From Ceratothoa steindachneri (lineage: Eukaryota; Arthropoda; Malacostraca; Isopoda; Cymothoidae), in contig OZ018338.1 of the NCBI GenBank assembly GCA_963969495.1, forward strand, positions 51,277,973 through 51,341,972: a DNA stretch of 64,000 nucleotides, written 5' to 3'. A program made the translations under genes and the position numbers. Each line of letters starts with the position of its first letter. The stretch's first letter is position 1. Positions 25,154 through 36,539 of this stretch are shown here, piece by piece. Below the pieces are notes generated by a model that was not told the DNA's origin, ran no database searches, and saw nothing but the letters and a program-made list of their open reading frames with translations.

Positions 25154-25224
<71 letters not shown>
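25154..25224. repeat. (TA)n array, right of the inserted transposon
   Basis: Uninterrupted TA run at the right end of the mariner-like element. Confidence 0.97.
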
Positions 25225-25227
<3 letters not shown>

Positions 25228-25363
25228 AATAAATCCCCATTTTTTACTATGAAGACACCCAAAACTAATTAATCTCAGTTTTATTTTTATAATTTGAATA
25301 TTACCACCTCTGCTGCTTTATTTAAGGAATTCTTATGTTTATATATATTTTATAATCTCATAT

Positions 25364-25399
25364 CCTTGAGAATGGGTTCCTACCCGAAACCTCGGTACC
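25364..25399 (+). other. PLE-tail hairpin, hammerhead-like
   Basis: 'CCTTGAGAAT', stem GGGT, loop TCCT, stem ACCC, then GAAACCTCGGTACC. The TA array at 25508 lies about 110 bp downstream on the same strand. No PLE coding sequence was recognised just upstream, where the mariner-like insertion ends. Confidence 0.45.
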
Positions 25400-25501
25400 A
25401 ATTAGTTAATATATAATAATGAACTTCCAAAATTTAGTCTGCTTAGTAATCCTAAAATTACGTATACGCCTGGCAACGCACAACCCCTCTTCTCTCATAT
25501 T

Positions 25502-25717
<216 letters not shown>

Positions 25718-25720
<3 letters not shown>

Positions 25721-26099
25721 TAACTCATCACTAACTCTAGAATTAAAGAAAGGGATATTTTTGGGTATTTGAATAATAATTTCATCTTAGTTTGGCTATG
25801 ACTTGTTTTTTTTTATCAAAGTTATTTCTAATAATTCTTTTATGACATCAATAAACAAAGTGTTGAAGTGATTCAGAAGAATAAATATAAGTATAGAAAT
25901 TTTTCGAATTTTTTAAAATCCAAAGAATTACAAATGGTTAATTTCAGAAAATTTATTTATTTTTTATATATCTTCTTCTATAACGTGATATTTTGTAAGA
26001 ATGAAAATTTAGATCGGAGTTCCTTTTTTAAATGATTATTATTAGCGAAGTTCAGAAAATCTCTAAAAATTTGACCATATCTGCTTTTTTTAAGATTTT
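25718..26099. other. AT-rich stretch left of a PLE copy
   Basis: No recognisable feature, although RT upstream motifs of the next element may be hidden here by decay. Confidence 0.4.
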
Positions 26100-27250
26100 A
26101 AATTTTAATCTTAGTAGCAAAGTGCAAGCTCCCCGCCAATTCGATGAAGTTGCAGTGGGTTTTCCTTTGGGAGTTCTCTTTGCCAACTTTTATATGGGAG
26201 TGATGAAAAAAAAGGGTCTTCTCCAGAGTACCCAAGCCCCATATTTACTGCAGGTACATAGACGACATCTACATCAACATACAAACACAAGAATAGATAC
26301 ATAATCTGAAAAAAAGCCTTTAAAGAATGTTCTTCCCTCAAATACACCATCGAAGAAAGCTAGAACAACCAATTACCATTCTTAGATATCCTCACTACCA
26401 ATATCAATGAAACAATAACAACTAAAGTTAATCTTAAATCCACCAACCCGGGATTTTGCATGAATGGGGACAGCAAATGTCCTAAGCGCTACCGAAGAAG
26501 CGTGATGTCGTCGTACATCAATCGTGCTTTTACCCACTGCACCACATGGAAGGACACACGCAACGAACTCGAGAGAGCAACTCAGCTACTCGTAAATAAC
26601 GGATTCTCCAATAAAGAAATACATACAGCCATTTGAATTAAAATGGACAGATGGTACCTCTCAGAACCCCAGAAGAAAAGGAATACGGATAATGAAGATA
26701 TTATAAAACTGCTTTACAAGAATACTATGAGCACAGAACACCAAACAGATGAAAAAGCCATCAAGGACAATATAGACTGAGGAATAAAACCCATAAACGC
26801 CGAGAAAAAGATCGCACTAATCATCTACTATCAAAATAGACGTACTTCAACCCTCTTCATGAAAAATAACCCCGAAACCCCCTACAACCGAAACAAAGGA
26901 CACATATGATATACGAGTACACATTCAAACTAGGAGACTGGGAATTCCTACCTAACTCGTATATCGGCATGACGGAAAGCACTCTCTCAAGAAGAATGTC
27001 ATACCATCTGAACAACGGTACACCTGAAAAAACATACATAAGAAGTACACGGAACATTCCTCAACCGAAAAATGATAGAAGAAAACGCCAAAGCTTTAGA
27101 CTATGCTGCCAATAGGCGTCTTCCTTGAAGCTATATATATCCAAGAGAAACAACCGAATTTACACATACAGTCTAACTCCAATGTAATCCTGCCTTTCAC
27201 AGGTGTACTCAGAGCTGCCCCTAGCCACTAATCTCCTCTGGCAAGCAGCT
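26100..27250 (+). pseudogene. Penelope-like element, second family (RT to GIY-YIG), frameshifted
   Basis: The plus strand reads 'VGFPLGVLFANFYMG' (the PLE RT block usually 'MGSPLGPLFANFYMG'), then in the next frame 'CRYIDDIYIN' with the YIDD catalytic pair intact. Frame changes and stops fill the connector. The GIY-YIG region is at 26906-27115 with 'HMIYEYTFKLGDWEFLP' then 'NSYIGMTESTLSRRMSYHL'. It continues in other frames with 'DYAANRRLPSLKLYISKR'-like text and 'QPNLHIQSNSNVI'. The sequence around the nuclease differs clearly from the copy at 22666, so at least two PLE families are present. The 3' tail reaches the hairpin at 27411 and a TA array at 27673. Confidence 0.85.
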
Positions 27251-27410
27251 TAATTCCCCCCCCCCCTCCCACATCTCTAGATACCTTCTTCTCCAACCTT
27301 TTATCACCTGGATCCAACCTGCCGACACGTGTATAGCTTCGTTCGTAATTTTGTTAATACATTTTGTAACATATATAAACTGAATACTTTGTAATAATTC
27401 CCCTTTGTAA

Positions 27411-27447
27411 CTCTGAAGATGATACTCGATGTATCGAAACGCGTCAG
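27411..27447 (+). other. PLE-tail hairpin, best-preserved GATAC/GTATC form
   Basis: 'CTCTGAAGAT', stem GATAC, loop TCGAT, stem GTATC, then GAAACGCGTC. It lies in the 3' tail of the PLE at 26100-27250, about 225 bp before the TA array. The locus at 43944-43980 has the same stem with a different loop. Confidence 0.55.
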
Positions 27448-27672
27448 TTAAATTAAAGAAGGTTTTAAATTACATTAATTTACTTCTACCTTTGGCAAAA
27501 TAACAAAAATCAGTCTCCGATGAACGTCGGTACGCTTATTCACAGGTTAAACAATGAAGAAAAGGCGAATATAAGACAAATCGATAAGATTGAAAAAAAA
27601 TTATTAATTCGAAAATTGCGGCCGCTTTTAATAAAACATGCTATAATAAAAATACACTGCCCAAATTCACAC

Positions 27673-27722
<50 letters not shown>
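27673..27722. repeat. (TA)n microsatellite
   Basis: Uninterrupted TA run after the tail of the second PLE. Confidence 0.97.
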
Positions 27723-27727
<5 letters not shown>

Positions 27728-27774
27728 ACTACGCTACGCAGAGAACCAAAAAATTCTCTAAATAGAATAGCTTT

Positions 27775-27960
27775 TAAGGAACACTTTCGCCTCAGTGTGC
27801 CTGGTTCGAATCGCTTCCCTGCACGGATTTTTTCGAAAAAAGGTAATAAAAATATTACTGCAAGGAAAAATTATTCGGTTTTCTCATTCAATGTGGTTTA
27901 ATGGATTCATTTTCATCATTCTCTCGTGTTACTTTGAGATATATTTATATATATATATAA
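27775..27960 (+). mobile_element. tRNA-derived SINE, copy 2 (5'-truncated)
   Basis: 'GCCTCAGTGTGC' and 'TGGTTCGAATCGC' match the B-box part of the copy at 22020-22260. The body follows ('AAAAATTATTCGGTTTTCTC', 'TTAATGGATTCATTTTCATC') and ends in 'TATATTTATATATATATATAA'-type sequence. The A-box half is not recognisable. Confidence 0.6.
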
Positions 27961-27992
27961 GAACTCAATGGTGAGCTATGGTATATTATATT

Positions 27993-28253
27993 GAAACCAA
28001 TGTATAGAAGCCAAAAGTTTAATTTACGAGACTAGTTTCAGTATGAATGTTTATCTTACCCTATTCAGTCGTATACTTTTTACCCCGTTTTGTATTTCCT
28101 TCTGGTTTTTTCTTTTTGTTTGTTTCTGATCTGTACGCTACTGTTAGACTTTTGTAACAATTGCATCCTCAGAATAAGACTGGAGAGGGTATGATAACTA
28201 CATACTGAAACTAGTATCGTAAATTAAACTTTTGGCTCCTATACAGTGGTTTC
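27993..28253. repeat. Inverted pair of PLE-type tails
   Basis: Left arm 27993-28061 and right arm 28187-28253 are inverted copies: 'AGCCAAAAGTTTAATTTACG' against the reverse complement of 'TCGTAAATTAAACTTTTGGC', extending into 'CCAATGTATAGA' / 'CTATACAGTGG'. The right arm holds a hairpin on plus (28186-28215): stem GTATG, loop ATAACTA, stem CATAC, then TGAAAC. The left arm has the same block on minus with a broken stem. TA arrays lie outside each arm (27943-27959 and 28258-28380). Confidence 0.8.
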
Positions 28254-28257
28254 ACTA

Positions 28258-28399
<142 letters not shown>

Positions 28400-30079
28400 A
28401 TACTTAACATATATTTTAAGGCGTGTATTTAGTGGATTTACTATTTCTGCTCTACTTATTATGAGTAAATGGTGATTTCCATAGTAAATTCAAATTTTTA
28501 TAAGCGAGGATCGACACTATCAAAATGATATTTCTTATTTAATAAAGAGATCATGAATGAAAAAAATCTGAAATTTATAAGTAGTAAAATCGTGTGGATA
28601 TTCATTATAATTTTGTATCTCATTAATATTGCAGATCATCAATATTATTCGAGTATAATTTATCTTGAATAATCCCTTTTAATTCCTCCACACGCAAATT
28701 TATTTGAATGTTTAAATTATATGCAATTACTGAAGAAAATAATTACAACGCTTAAGCATCTATACATCGCATCAATTAAATTAATTATTCTGGGCTCAAA
28801 GCAAGCTTATAATAAGTTTTTTTTAGCTATTATCGTGAATAATTGTGAACCTAAACAAGGATAATTATATATTACTGGTAGGTTCTCAAGAAAAAGTTGA
28901 TATATTAATCCATTAAAGATATTAATTTTATGTATATTTAAACCTTACATGAAAATTCTAAAATTTTATTCGTATAGAAAGAATTCTTGGTAATATTGGC
29001 GTTAAATGCATTAATTAGAGTTTACCCGATTCCGAAATTTTTGTAGGGAAATTGTATCGTTATAAAATTTAGGTAGATCCAGGAAAATAGAGAACCATAA
29101 AATGAAAACTAGCAGAGCCCACAACATTCATTCAAAGCTACCAGGAGAAAGAGTAGAGAAAACCTCCAAGCAAGCAAACTATACAACTAATAGGTGCTCA
29201 ATTTACATTCCGTTAGCTCTGATGTTAAGGAAAGACTTCTGATTCACACTTATCTAAGTGTGTACTAAGAGTACAATCATGCTTTTGTTTACCTATTTCC
29301 TTAATATGTCTAGGACTAGGATACACAATTCTCTACGTGAGCACGTATGATTCATGGATGAAATTAATACATTTTAACCTAAATTCACTACTCTTAAAAT
29401 ACAGTCCAAAAACAGAAAACAATGAGAAAGATTATCTTTTTTACCAAGATCCACGAAACCAAGCCGTCTTTCCTTCATAGCTTGGTTGCGAGGGTTCAGG
29501 GAAATTAAGATGGCAAACGCATTTTTAGATATGCTTTTATTTCATTTTCCCGAGTGTAATTATTTATTATTATTTTTTTTTAAATTTTCCTTGCTCTACC
29601 TCTAATTCTAGTGTTTGACATCTGAAAAAATACATGTTAATTCCAATTTTAAACATATTGAATGACGGTCTGTATTGTGCTCCCATTAGGTAATATTTAT
29701 ATTTGAACGATACTCGTTAAGTTGATTTTAAACTTATTAACTCGCCTTTAAATTCTCAGCTAGGTAGACTATTATTCACATTGTTTGTGTCATTTAATAA
29801 CTAAAGTAATATTTAGTTATGGCCAGGTTGGTCCGTTGTTTACCAATTTATTTCTATTTTGACTAGTGCTTGATCTATCGTTCCTCTTGAATAATAGTAT
29901 ATAAATAATAGTACCCAATCCTTTTAGTATTTTAAAAACTTCAATCAATTATCCACGGAATCAACTACTTTAATGTGATAATAAGCCTAATGATCATTTT
30001 TTATCCGTGAGGTTAATTTACAAGCTCGCTATTTACTTTAGTTGCCCTAAGTTGCAACCGGCATAACAGTTTTTTTATA
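28400..30079. other. AT-rich intergenic stretch
   Basis: No gene. A small hairpin CACACTT-ATCT-AAGTGTG at 29245-29262 resembles two others at 47926 and 47999. Confidence 0.5.
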
Positions 30080-30290
30080 GCACCCATATGGCTACTGTTA
30101 CTAAGGGTATAAGTCACCGAAATTCATTTTTTAGCCCAATACTAGGCTACATTAAAATACAAAAGAAATCATTAAAAACCAAAACCAATAAAAAGAAAAT
30201 CAAAGAAAACAAAAACCAAAATTAAAGCAAGAAGAACGAATCTCGCTCCAGCTTCTGTGCAGATCCGCCACACCTCGGTATTGTAATGGG
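30080..30290 (-). mobile_element. Second 3'-tail copy of the 31-37 kb retrotransposon
   Basis: 'ACTAGGCTACATTAAAATAC', 'AAGAACGAATCTCGC' and the preceding 'GGTATAAGTCACCG' match 30815-30930 ('ACTAGGCTACTTTAAAATAA', 'GAGCATAAGTCGCCGG', 'GCGATCTCCGG'). Orientation is the same as the large element. Only the 3' untranslated end is present, a typical product of incomplete target-primed reverse transcription. Confidence 0.7.
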
Positions 30291-30973
30291 AAGCAGAGTG
30301 ATATCTATCAGCTTAAACATGAAGTTCAATACCGCCATCCTGTTTGAATTTTTTTAGCAGCTTCGATACATTGCATTTTCTTCCTTGAGATTAAAGCATT
30401 CAGGTCAACTTCTAGGATAAGCGTTTATAGAACTTGACCGTTAATTTTGGTAATTTGTTTTTAAATTTCATCATCCTCAGTCAATGTCCTTGTATTTACT
30501 TATGTTAAAATGCATCTGTCATTCATTAACTCCAATCGAGTTTTATACAGTTCACGCTGTATTTCCGCCATTTCTCATGTAAAAAGGCTGTTCCATAGTT
30601 TTGTTACATCTACAAAGTATATATAATGATAACAGCGGAATAATTACATCACCTTAGGTTACTTCGCTAGCGACTCGGACCAGTCAGAATTTGCCCTATT
30701 AACGACAACTGCTGTGAACGATTTGAGGTCATTTTCTTTCCACTTTAAAAGTTTCCTTTTTATTCCGTACCTATCAAGGTTTTTTTTAAGAGCCTATCTG
30801 TCAACTGACCTCTTGAGCATAAGTCGCCGGAATCACGACAGCCTAGCACTAGGCTACTTTAAAATAAGAACACGAAGACACAACAACGATAAAAAGCGAA
30901 GATCGTAACAATTAGGAAGCGATCTCCGGCGTCGAGGGAAGGTCCTCCTTTCCCCGGCGCAGGAGCGTGCGAC

Positions 30974-31474
30974 CTAAAAAGAAAACAACAATAACAAAAA
31001 GTCTACCAGTCCACCAGTTAAAAAGCACGCACTTGACCCGAGTACAAGGGACAGGCGGTAGCGACTCCGCCCATCCAGGTACCGGGATAAGTAACGTGCG
31101 TGAAGATCACCCAGACTGGGACATTCAACAAGAATGTGCCGAACAGTCTGGTGGACAAAGCCATCGTCACAGTAGGGCGCAGGCGAGCGCTCCATCAAAT
31201 GCCGGTGCGTCCTGCGAGTATGCCCAATTCGGAGATAGAGAAAGCAACCTGAAGCCCTCGCGGCATTTGGGGGTAGGTCCATGGGAACAGTCCCGGCGCA
31301 ATGGCACACAACTTTAAGTTCCCTTCGACCCTCTCCAATCTCTTTGCCAGGCAGCCCGAAGAGCTGCCCGTATTTCTGCCATGTAGTCGGTGTGAGGAAG
31401 AGCAAAAGGCTGGTCCGGTCACAGAGTTCTCTCAGACTCTTTGGCGCCATCATCGGCGCGTTCATTCCCCACAA
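30974..31474 (-). pseudogene. ORF2 C-terminal region with Cys/His motif
   Basis: A frame of 166 codons. 'LYLRIGHTRRTHRHLMER' followed by 'PYCDD' and 'TVRHILVECPSLGDLHARYL' is the typical last part of I- and R1-type ORF2 proteins, with C...H-x4-C spacing partly kept. The N-terminal half overlaps the RNase H frame in another phase, showing a frame change near 31440. The last 20 residues are Leu/Phe-rich and run past the normal end. Confidence 0.8.
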
Positions 31475-31952
31475 TTCCTACATGTTCAGGAACCCAGCAG
31501 AAGATAATCTCGACATCCGCCCGGCTCGCCAAAACCGTGGCGTCACGGATATCGCGAACCAGGGAATGCGGATATTCCAATGCCCCGAGAGAACTCAGGG
31601 CGCTTTGTGAGTCGCTATAGATCACAATCCTGTCTCCAAATCGGGCACGTCGCGTAATCTCCCGTACCGAGTGGTGTATTGCCACCAGCTGGGCCGTGAA
31701 GACAGACGCAGCGCATAGCAGAGCCCCGCTGACTTTGAACAGAGGGGATACGGCGTGGAAGCCGACCCCCTCTTCGGACTTGGAGCCATCTGTATACACT
31801 GGCACGGTTCCCGCGTGAGACGAGGTGTGCTCCAAAAAGGTCGGACGCAATACTCCACGCGCTGTACAAGCTTTGTGAGCAGAGGCGTTGCGACAAATAG
31901 CCAAATGTGGTACCCTCCAGGGTGGAGTCATGGGCAGAATCAGACGCGCCAC
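31419..31952 (-). pseudogene. Retrotransposon RNase H domain
   Basis: Open frame of 177 codons. 'VYTDGSKSEEGVGF' supplies the first catalytic Asp. 'ASVFTAQLVAIHHSV' is the second block, where the usual Glu of 'TAEL' is Gln, so one catalytic acid is lost. 'IVIYSDSQSALSSL' gives the third Asp, and 'CWVPEHVGIVGNERAD' has the His and last Asp. It removes RNA from RNA-DNA hybrids in functional relatives. It lies between RT and the C-terminal Cys/His part. Confidence 0.9.
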
Positions 31953-32352
31953 CGGCCCAAGAGCTATACCTAGCTCTCAAAGGTGTTTCCTGACCCTAAA
32001 CCCAAAGGGCTCAGGGTATGACTGGCGTCTCTCGTCAGCATAGGCAACGTCCAAATCAGCTGCGAACGCAGTGAGAGCTGTTGGTAACTGAGAAAGGCGC
32101 CGGGCTCGCGCGTACAGGAGAATGATTCACTGTACACAGGGTAGAGCGAGTGGCATCTCCCCAGCATCGACTTGTAGGCTCTGAATTGGGGAAGTTAGGA
32201 AGGCACCGGTCGCAAGGCGAAGGCCGGTGTGGTGGATCGAGTCCACCTTCCGCAATAAACGCTCGGTTGCGGATTCATAAAACTCGAATCCGTAGTCGAG
32301 CTTTGAACGAACAAAGGATCGAAAAAAATAAGGCAGTAGCCATATCAGCGCC

Positions 32353-33010
32353 TTAAGCGCTGAACATCACGGAACGCTGAATATCGATGGCGCGAGTACA
32401 AGAGATCCTAAGGCTGCAAATATGAGCGTCCCAGGTGAGGCGTCGGTCAAATAGAAGACCAAGGAAATGCTGCGATTCAAACACTTCCAGGCGCACCCCA
32501 TTAAGACACAAATCTGGGTCGGGGTGGAGCCATGGATGGCGGCAGAAGTGGATCATCTGAGTCTTGGCCAAGGTAAACCGAAACCTGTGCGCTTTGGCAT
32601 AGCAAGAGACGCGGTTCAATGCCTGTTGGAGTCGACGCTTCAGAGTTGGCATCTGGGCCGCCCTAAAAGAGATCAAAAGATCGTTTACGTAGAGAGTAGC
32701 GAGAACATCTTCTGGCAGCACCGAGGTGATGACGTTGATGCTCAGGGCAAAGAGTGTAACACTAAGCACAGTTCCCTGCGGGACACCCTCTTCCTGCTCC
32801 ATTGGTCAGTAGACCATCCGTACGTGGAATCGACGATCTCGCAAAATTTCAGATATAAACATTGGGAGACGTCCTCTCTCCCCCATTGTGTGGAAAGTCT
32901 CTATGATACCGTATCGCCATACGGTATCATAGTCTTTCTACAGATCGAAAAACACTGTGGCGTAGTGCTGTCTACGAAGGAATGCCTCACAAACAGAATT
33001 TTCTAGTCGG
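32353..33010 (-). pseudogene. Retrotransposon reverse transcriptase core
   Basis: The minus strand from about 32955 reads 'FFDL', a stop (TAG), then 'KDYDTVWRYGIIETFHTMG', which contains the first catalytic Asp of the 'DLEKAYDxxWR' block. 'RRFHVRMVY' follows, then a stop and 'EEGVPQGTVLSVTLFALSIN'. The catalytic pair is altered: 'TLYVNDLLISF' replaces the usual Tyr-Ala-Asp-Asp. Downstream are 'RFTLAKTQMIHFCR', 'HFLGLLFDRRLTWDAHI' and 'RAIDIQRSVM', the usual post-catalytic blocks. At least two in-frame stops and the YVND change make it inactive. A perfect inverted repeat lies within the first block (32901-32932). Confidence 0.9.
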
Positions 33011-33261
33011 AGCAGAGCATCCGACATGGAGCTGAGCTTGCGGAAGACGCACTGTGAAGAATACAGATCGACTCCGCTGTCCAGGAAAAATGCTAATCTA
33101 AAGTTTACCAATTACTCCATCAACTTGCACACGCAAGAGGTTAGAGAGATTGGGCGGAAACTGGCCGGAGTAGAGTGATCTCTCCCCGGCTTGCGAAAGG
33201 CGAGCACCGTGGCGATTCGCCATGATTCTGGGAAGAGACCCTCCACTTAGATCCTGTTGAA

Positions 33262-33700
33262 CTAATCTAACAGAAAGGCCATGCCTTGCGACCATGGGGG
33301 GGTGTTTCCGCACAAATCAAGAGCGAAACGCAACTCACTCCCAGTAAACCTATCGTTGAAGGGTTCTCCGCCTCTGGAGGTAAAACCCAGCCGGCGGCCT
33401 TCCGCGACATCACGACGTGCTTTGAATGCTGGCGGAGCAGCATCTCGGCTAGAGAATTCAGGCAAAGTGGTCGCGAAGGATTCCGCCACGAACGCGGGGT
33501 CCGAGATTGCGGTCCCATTCTCCTGGAGAACGGGAGGGGGGTCTTGCGAGAACTTGCCCCGAATCCTTTTGACTCGCTTCCACACATCTGCTAGAGGGGT
33601 CTTCCTGGTAAGTGAAGACACGTAAGCCGCCAAGAAGAGCGGTGGGCGTGCTTCAAAATATACCGGAACCTAGCCCTAGCCTGACGAAATTTACCGATAG
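33262..33700 (-). pseudogene. ORF2 segment between endonuclease and RT fingers
   Basis: 'LAAYVSSLTRKTPLADVWKR' then 'VKRIRGKFSQDPPPVLQENG' is the linker typical of I/Jockey ORF2, where 'P...VWK.v.ki.G' precedes the RT. It is followed by 'ESFATTLPEFSS', 'EPFNDRFTGSELRFAL', 'NTPPWSQGMAFLLD', the region equivalent to 'sPGpDGI..mL'. Normal residues 'SP(G/A)xD' have become 'TPPWSQGM'. The relict at 9926-10560 matches this part. Confidence 0.8.
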
Positions 33701-34029
33701 TGAAATCGTTCGGGCGGCGCATATAGCACCTTAGGCATAACGCTTTTGTTTGAGAGCCGTTCATACTCGGCCAACCACCACGGGAGTGGTCTGGGAATAG
33801 TAGTCAGGCTCGCGGCGATAAGGCTACCGCAAAAGAACTGAACGGCCTCGTCTACCGACCTAAACTCCTCGACTGAGATAGAGAATTTTAGCCATTTCCT
33901 GAAATGCAGGCCACCGCGTTGGGCTCTACGGCGTCAGTTGCCCTGAAAATGATAGAGGAATGGGAAAGTAATTACTACCATTGAGGTCATTTACCACCCC
34001 TAATCAAAATCAGGCTGTGCATCTGGAGA

Positions 34030-34530
34030 TCACAGATTAAGGTAAGAAAATGAAACGGTTCTCGGGCAGTGATGCGTAAACTCATTCACATTAAGGACAC
34101 CCCCCTCAAGCTCTTCGATTAGATTGGGAAAGATTTGTCCCCTGGGATTTATTGAGTAATCCCCCCAGAGAGGATGTCTGCCGTTCAGATCTCTAAGCAA
34201 GAGAAAGGGCTTAGGCAACCGTGCCATGACGTGGTAGAAGTCCTTCAAGGCGAAGAAAGCGGACGGTGCAATGTACACAGAGATGATAGTATACCTCTTA
34301 TCCAGGTGAAGCTGCACAGCCACTGTTTAAAATGAGGTATCTAAAGTGATAGGAAGAACGGAGACATCACGCCGGGTGTAATCCGCGCATCGCTCAGCCC
34401 GGCCAGCTCCTGATGTTGGGGTCGCAAAGCCCTTATACCCCAGGAGGTTGGGGATGACGCGAGAGGAGCCTCTGCAGCTCCTCCAAGTTGGCCGGAGTCC
34501 GTGGCAATTTCATTGGTGGAATATGCCCTC
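34030..34530 (-). pseudogene. Retrotransposon AP endonuclease domain, N-terminal deletion
   Basis: The start region near 34527 reads 'QWNCHGLRP' across a stop and a frame change, as at the beginning of many ORF2 proteins. It then jumps to 'GYKGFATPTSGAGR', so the segment with the Glu of the APE 'ICLQE' motif is missing. Later blocks are present: 'VQLHLDKRYTIISVYIAP', 'PFLLLRDLNGRHPLWGD' (normally G-D-F-N-A-x-H-x-x-W) and 'INPRG'. Beyond 34030, other frames hold 'AQPDFDWG' and 'VITFPLFHYFQ', the decayed 'SDHFPI' end. Confidence 0.85.
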
Positions 34531-36518
34531 CCAGGCTAGCTCGGAGGAGACGCGGGGGCCCTCTTCGAATACAAGACCCTTACGGGAATGGCCGTACGCT
34601 CCACGGAGGCAGAACCCTGGGCGCTTTTGGCCGGACAAAGCGCTAAAGGCGCTGTCGCCTTCAAGGACTTATTGGGGGAGGTTGGGCTCGCCATGCGAGT
34701 CTTTTCCTCCCTCCGCCTCGAAACCTTGGACGGGCGTTGCGGCTTCGGAGGCGATGGGCCTTTTTTTGAGGATCCACCGTCTCCAAGCCACTCAGCCCAC
34801 CACTAGGTGTGGACGAAGGAAGAGAAGCTCCTTTTTTGCTGTCCTCCTTTTGGGGGACAGCTTTAGGAACCCCAGAAGATGGCCTGGCGACCACCTTCAG
34901 GGGTGTTTCCTCCTGTGAATTTAACGACTCGGTGGAGGCGCGTGGCCGTTTCGCCTTACTGGAAATGGTAACGTAGGGAAAGGGGGGAGCCTTGGTTTTA
35001 GGCTGGGCTGGGTTCGAACCCTGTGTGCAGCCAGCTTTACCAGGGGTGCGCCCGGGTTGAATAGAACACGCAGAAGAGATCCGAATGGGCGCGGAATTAA
35101 CTATGTTCGTTGGCCTGGATGGGCCAGGAGTAGAGGGTGTCTTTCTAACCATTGAGGCATAAGACGTCGCAGGCAGAGCCGGGCGCGCCAGGAACAAGTC
35201 CTAAGCCTCACAGAATGAGAGTCGATCCTGGTCATAAAAGGCCAGGATTTCTTTTCCGAGGAGATACGCACCACAGTGCTTCGAAGAAATGCGGTGCGGC
35301 TCTCCGCAATTGACACACTTGGCTACACACGATTTTGACTTTTCGTGTGCGGCCTTGGAGCAATATACACATACTTCGGGTGTCCCCGACTTTTCACGTC
35401 TACACGAACGATTTCTATGGCCGACCGGTGACAGTAATACCACCTCTGCGGCAGTGTCACGAATGCTTTCACACGGTAGCGGTACCAACTGGCACGCACC
35501 GACTCAAGAAGCTTGGCACAGTCGAACGTGACAAAGAGTGTAGGGGTGGCTCTCGAGGCCACTCCCTGTTTTCTCATCACACGTTCTTCCTTGACCGCCC
35601 CATGCTCGGAAAGCTCTATGGTGATGTCCTCTATGTAGTAGTTAACGAGTTTCCTCACATAAACTACTTCTTTCACAAAGTTCATGGTAGAGTATGGCGT
35701 CACACTCACCGGGGTACCATCAAGTGTCCGAAGAGCACTTATCTTGGCCGCCTGGGAGGGATTCGCCGCATTCGCAAGAAGGCTCCCGTCCAAGAAACGG
35801 GTCACCTTCGGCACTCAACCAATTACACTAGCTAATGCTCTCCTCCGATGGACCATGTTACCCTTGGCCAACATCCTGTTCTCAGTATAGCGAATAACGA
35901 GGAAGCGTTTAAATCCAGTGGGCTCGAAAAGGCCAGGTAACCTCTGAATGAGGGGCCCCGATGTTATCGAGGCTCCGCCCTGTGCACTTTTGGTCTTAGT
36001 CATAGTCAGAAGCTCCGCACCTGAGAAAGCAGAGGGGCCGTATGTACCGATCTTGGCTTGGTAGCTTACCGAAGTGTCAGCAGACCCATCCATCACCGCA
36101 GCCCACGCGGATGGAGAGGAGCCCCGAGTCTTCTTAGTCTTTTTCTTATTTTTTTTGTCTTTTTAGGAGAGGAGGGCGGGAAATGAACCCGCTTCTCCTC
36201 TCCGCCGGCAGGAGCCCTTAGACCAGATGGACCGACTTGTGGTGTGTACAGGCCTGGCAGTCCCCTTGGAAAGAAATGGGGGGACTGCGGTTGGGAGGAG
36301 CGTGGTGCCCGAAAGCACCTCCTGAGAAGGGAGTGGGGGAGTCCCTTACACCCGTAGGCGTAGGAGAGGAGTAAGCCTCCTCTCCGGTTAGAAGAGTTTG
36401 AAGGGTCCCCTGCGCAAGCACAGGGGGTGACCTCCATTTTTTCTGAGGAGCTGCCCAAGGGCAGCTCTGTCGATTCACAAGGGGGAAATTTAGGTAAGAT
36501 TTTTAATTTTTTCATCAT
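34531..36518 (-). pseudogene. Retrotransposon ORF1 (gag-like, zinc knuckles), multiply broken
   Basis: ORF1 binds the element RNA in this group. From ATG at 36518: a Lys/Pro/Ser-rich N-terminus ('MMKKLKILPKFPP', 'SSPKKTKKIRKRLRR'), then 'LFEPTGFKRFLVIRY' (35815-36096), and 'MPKVTRFLDGSLLANAANPS' in a further frame to 35323. The knuckle region is split: 'FVTLPQRWYYCH' continues as 'GHRNRSC' in the next frame. 'VCVYCSKAAHEKSKSC' and 'CVNCGEPHRISSKHC' complete three Cys/His knuckles. The C-terminal part (34661-35197) is Pro/Ser-rich and basic, beginning near 'SYASMVRK'. At least three frame changes or stops are needed, so it is inactive. Confidence 0.85.
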
Positions 36519-36539
36519 TGGGCATGGCGACCCTTAATT

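Noticed and set aside
30967..36000. Plus-strand frames of 100-180 codons opposite the retrotransposon
   Set aside because: They are antisense to recognised RT, RNase H and gag sequence; GC-rich composition opens them.
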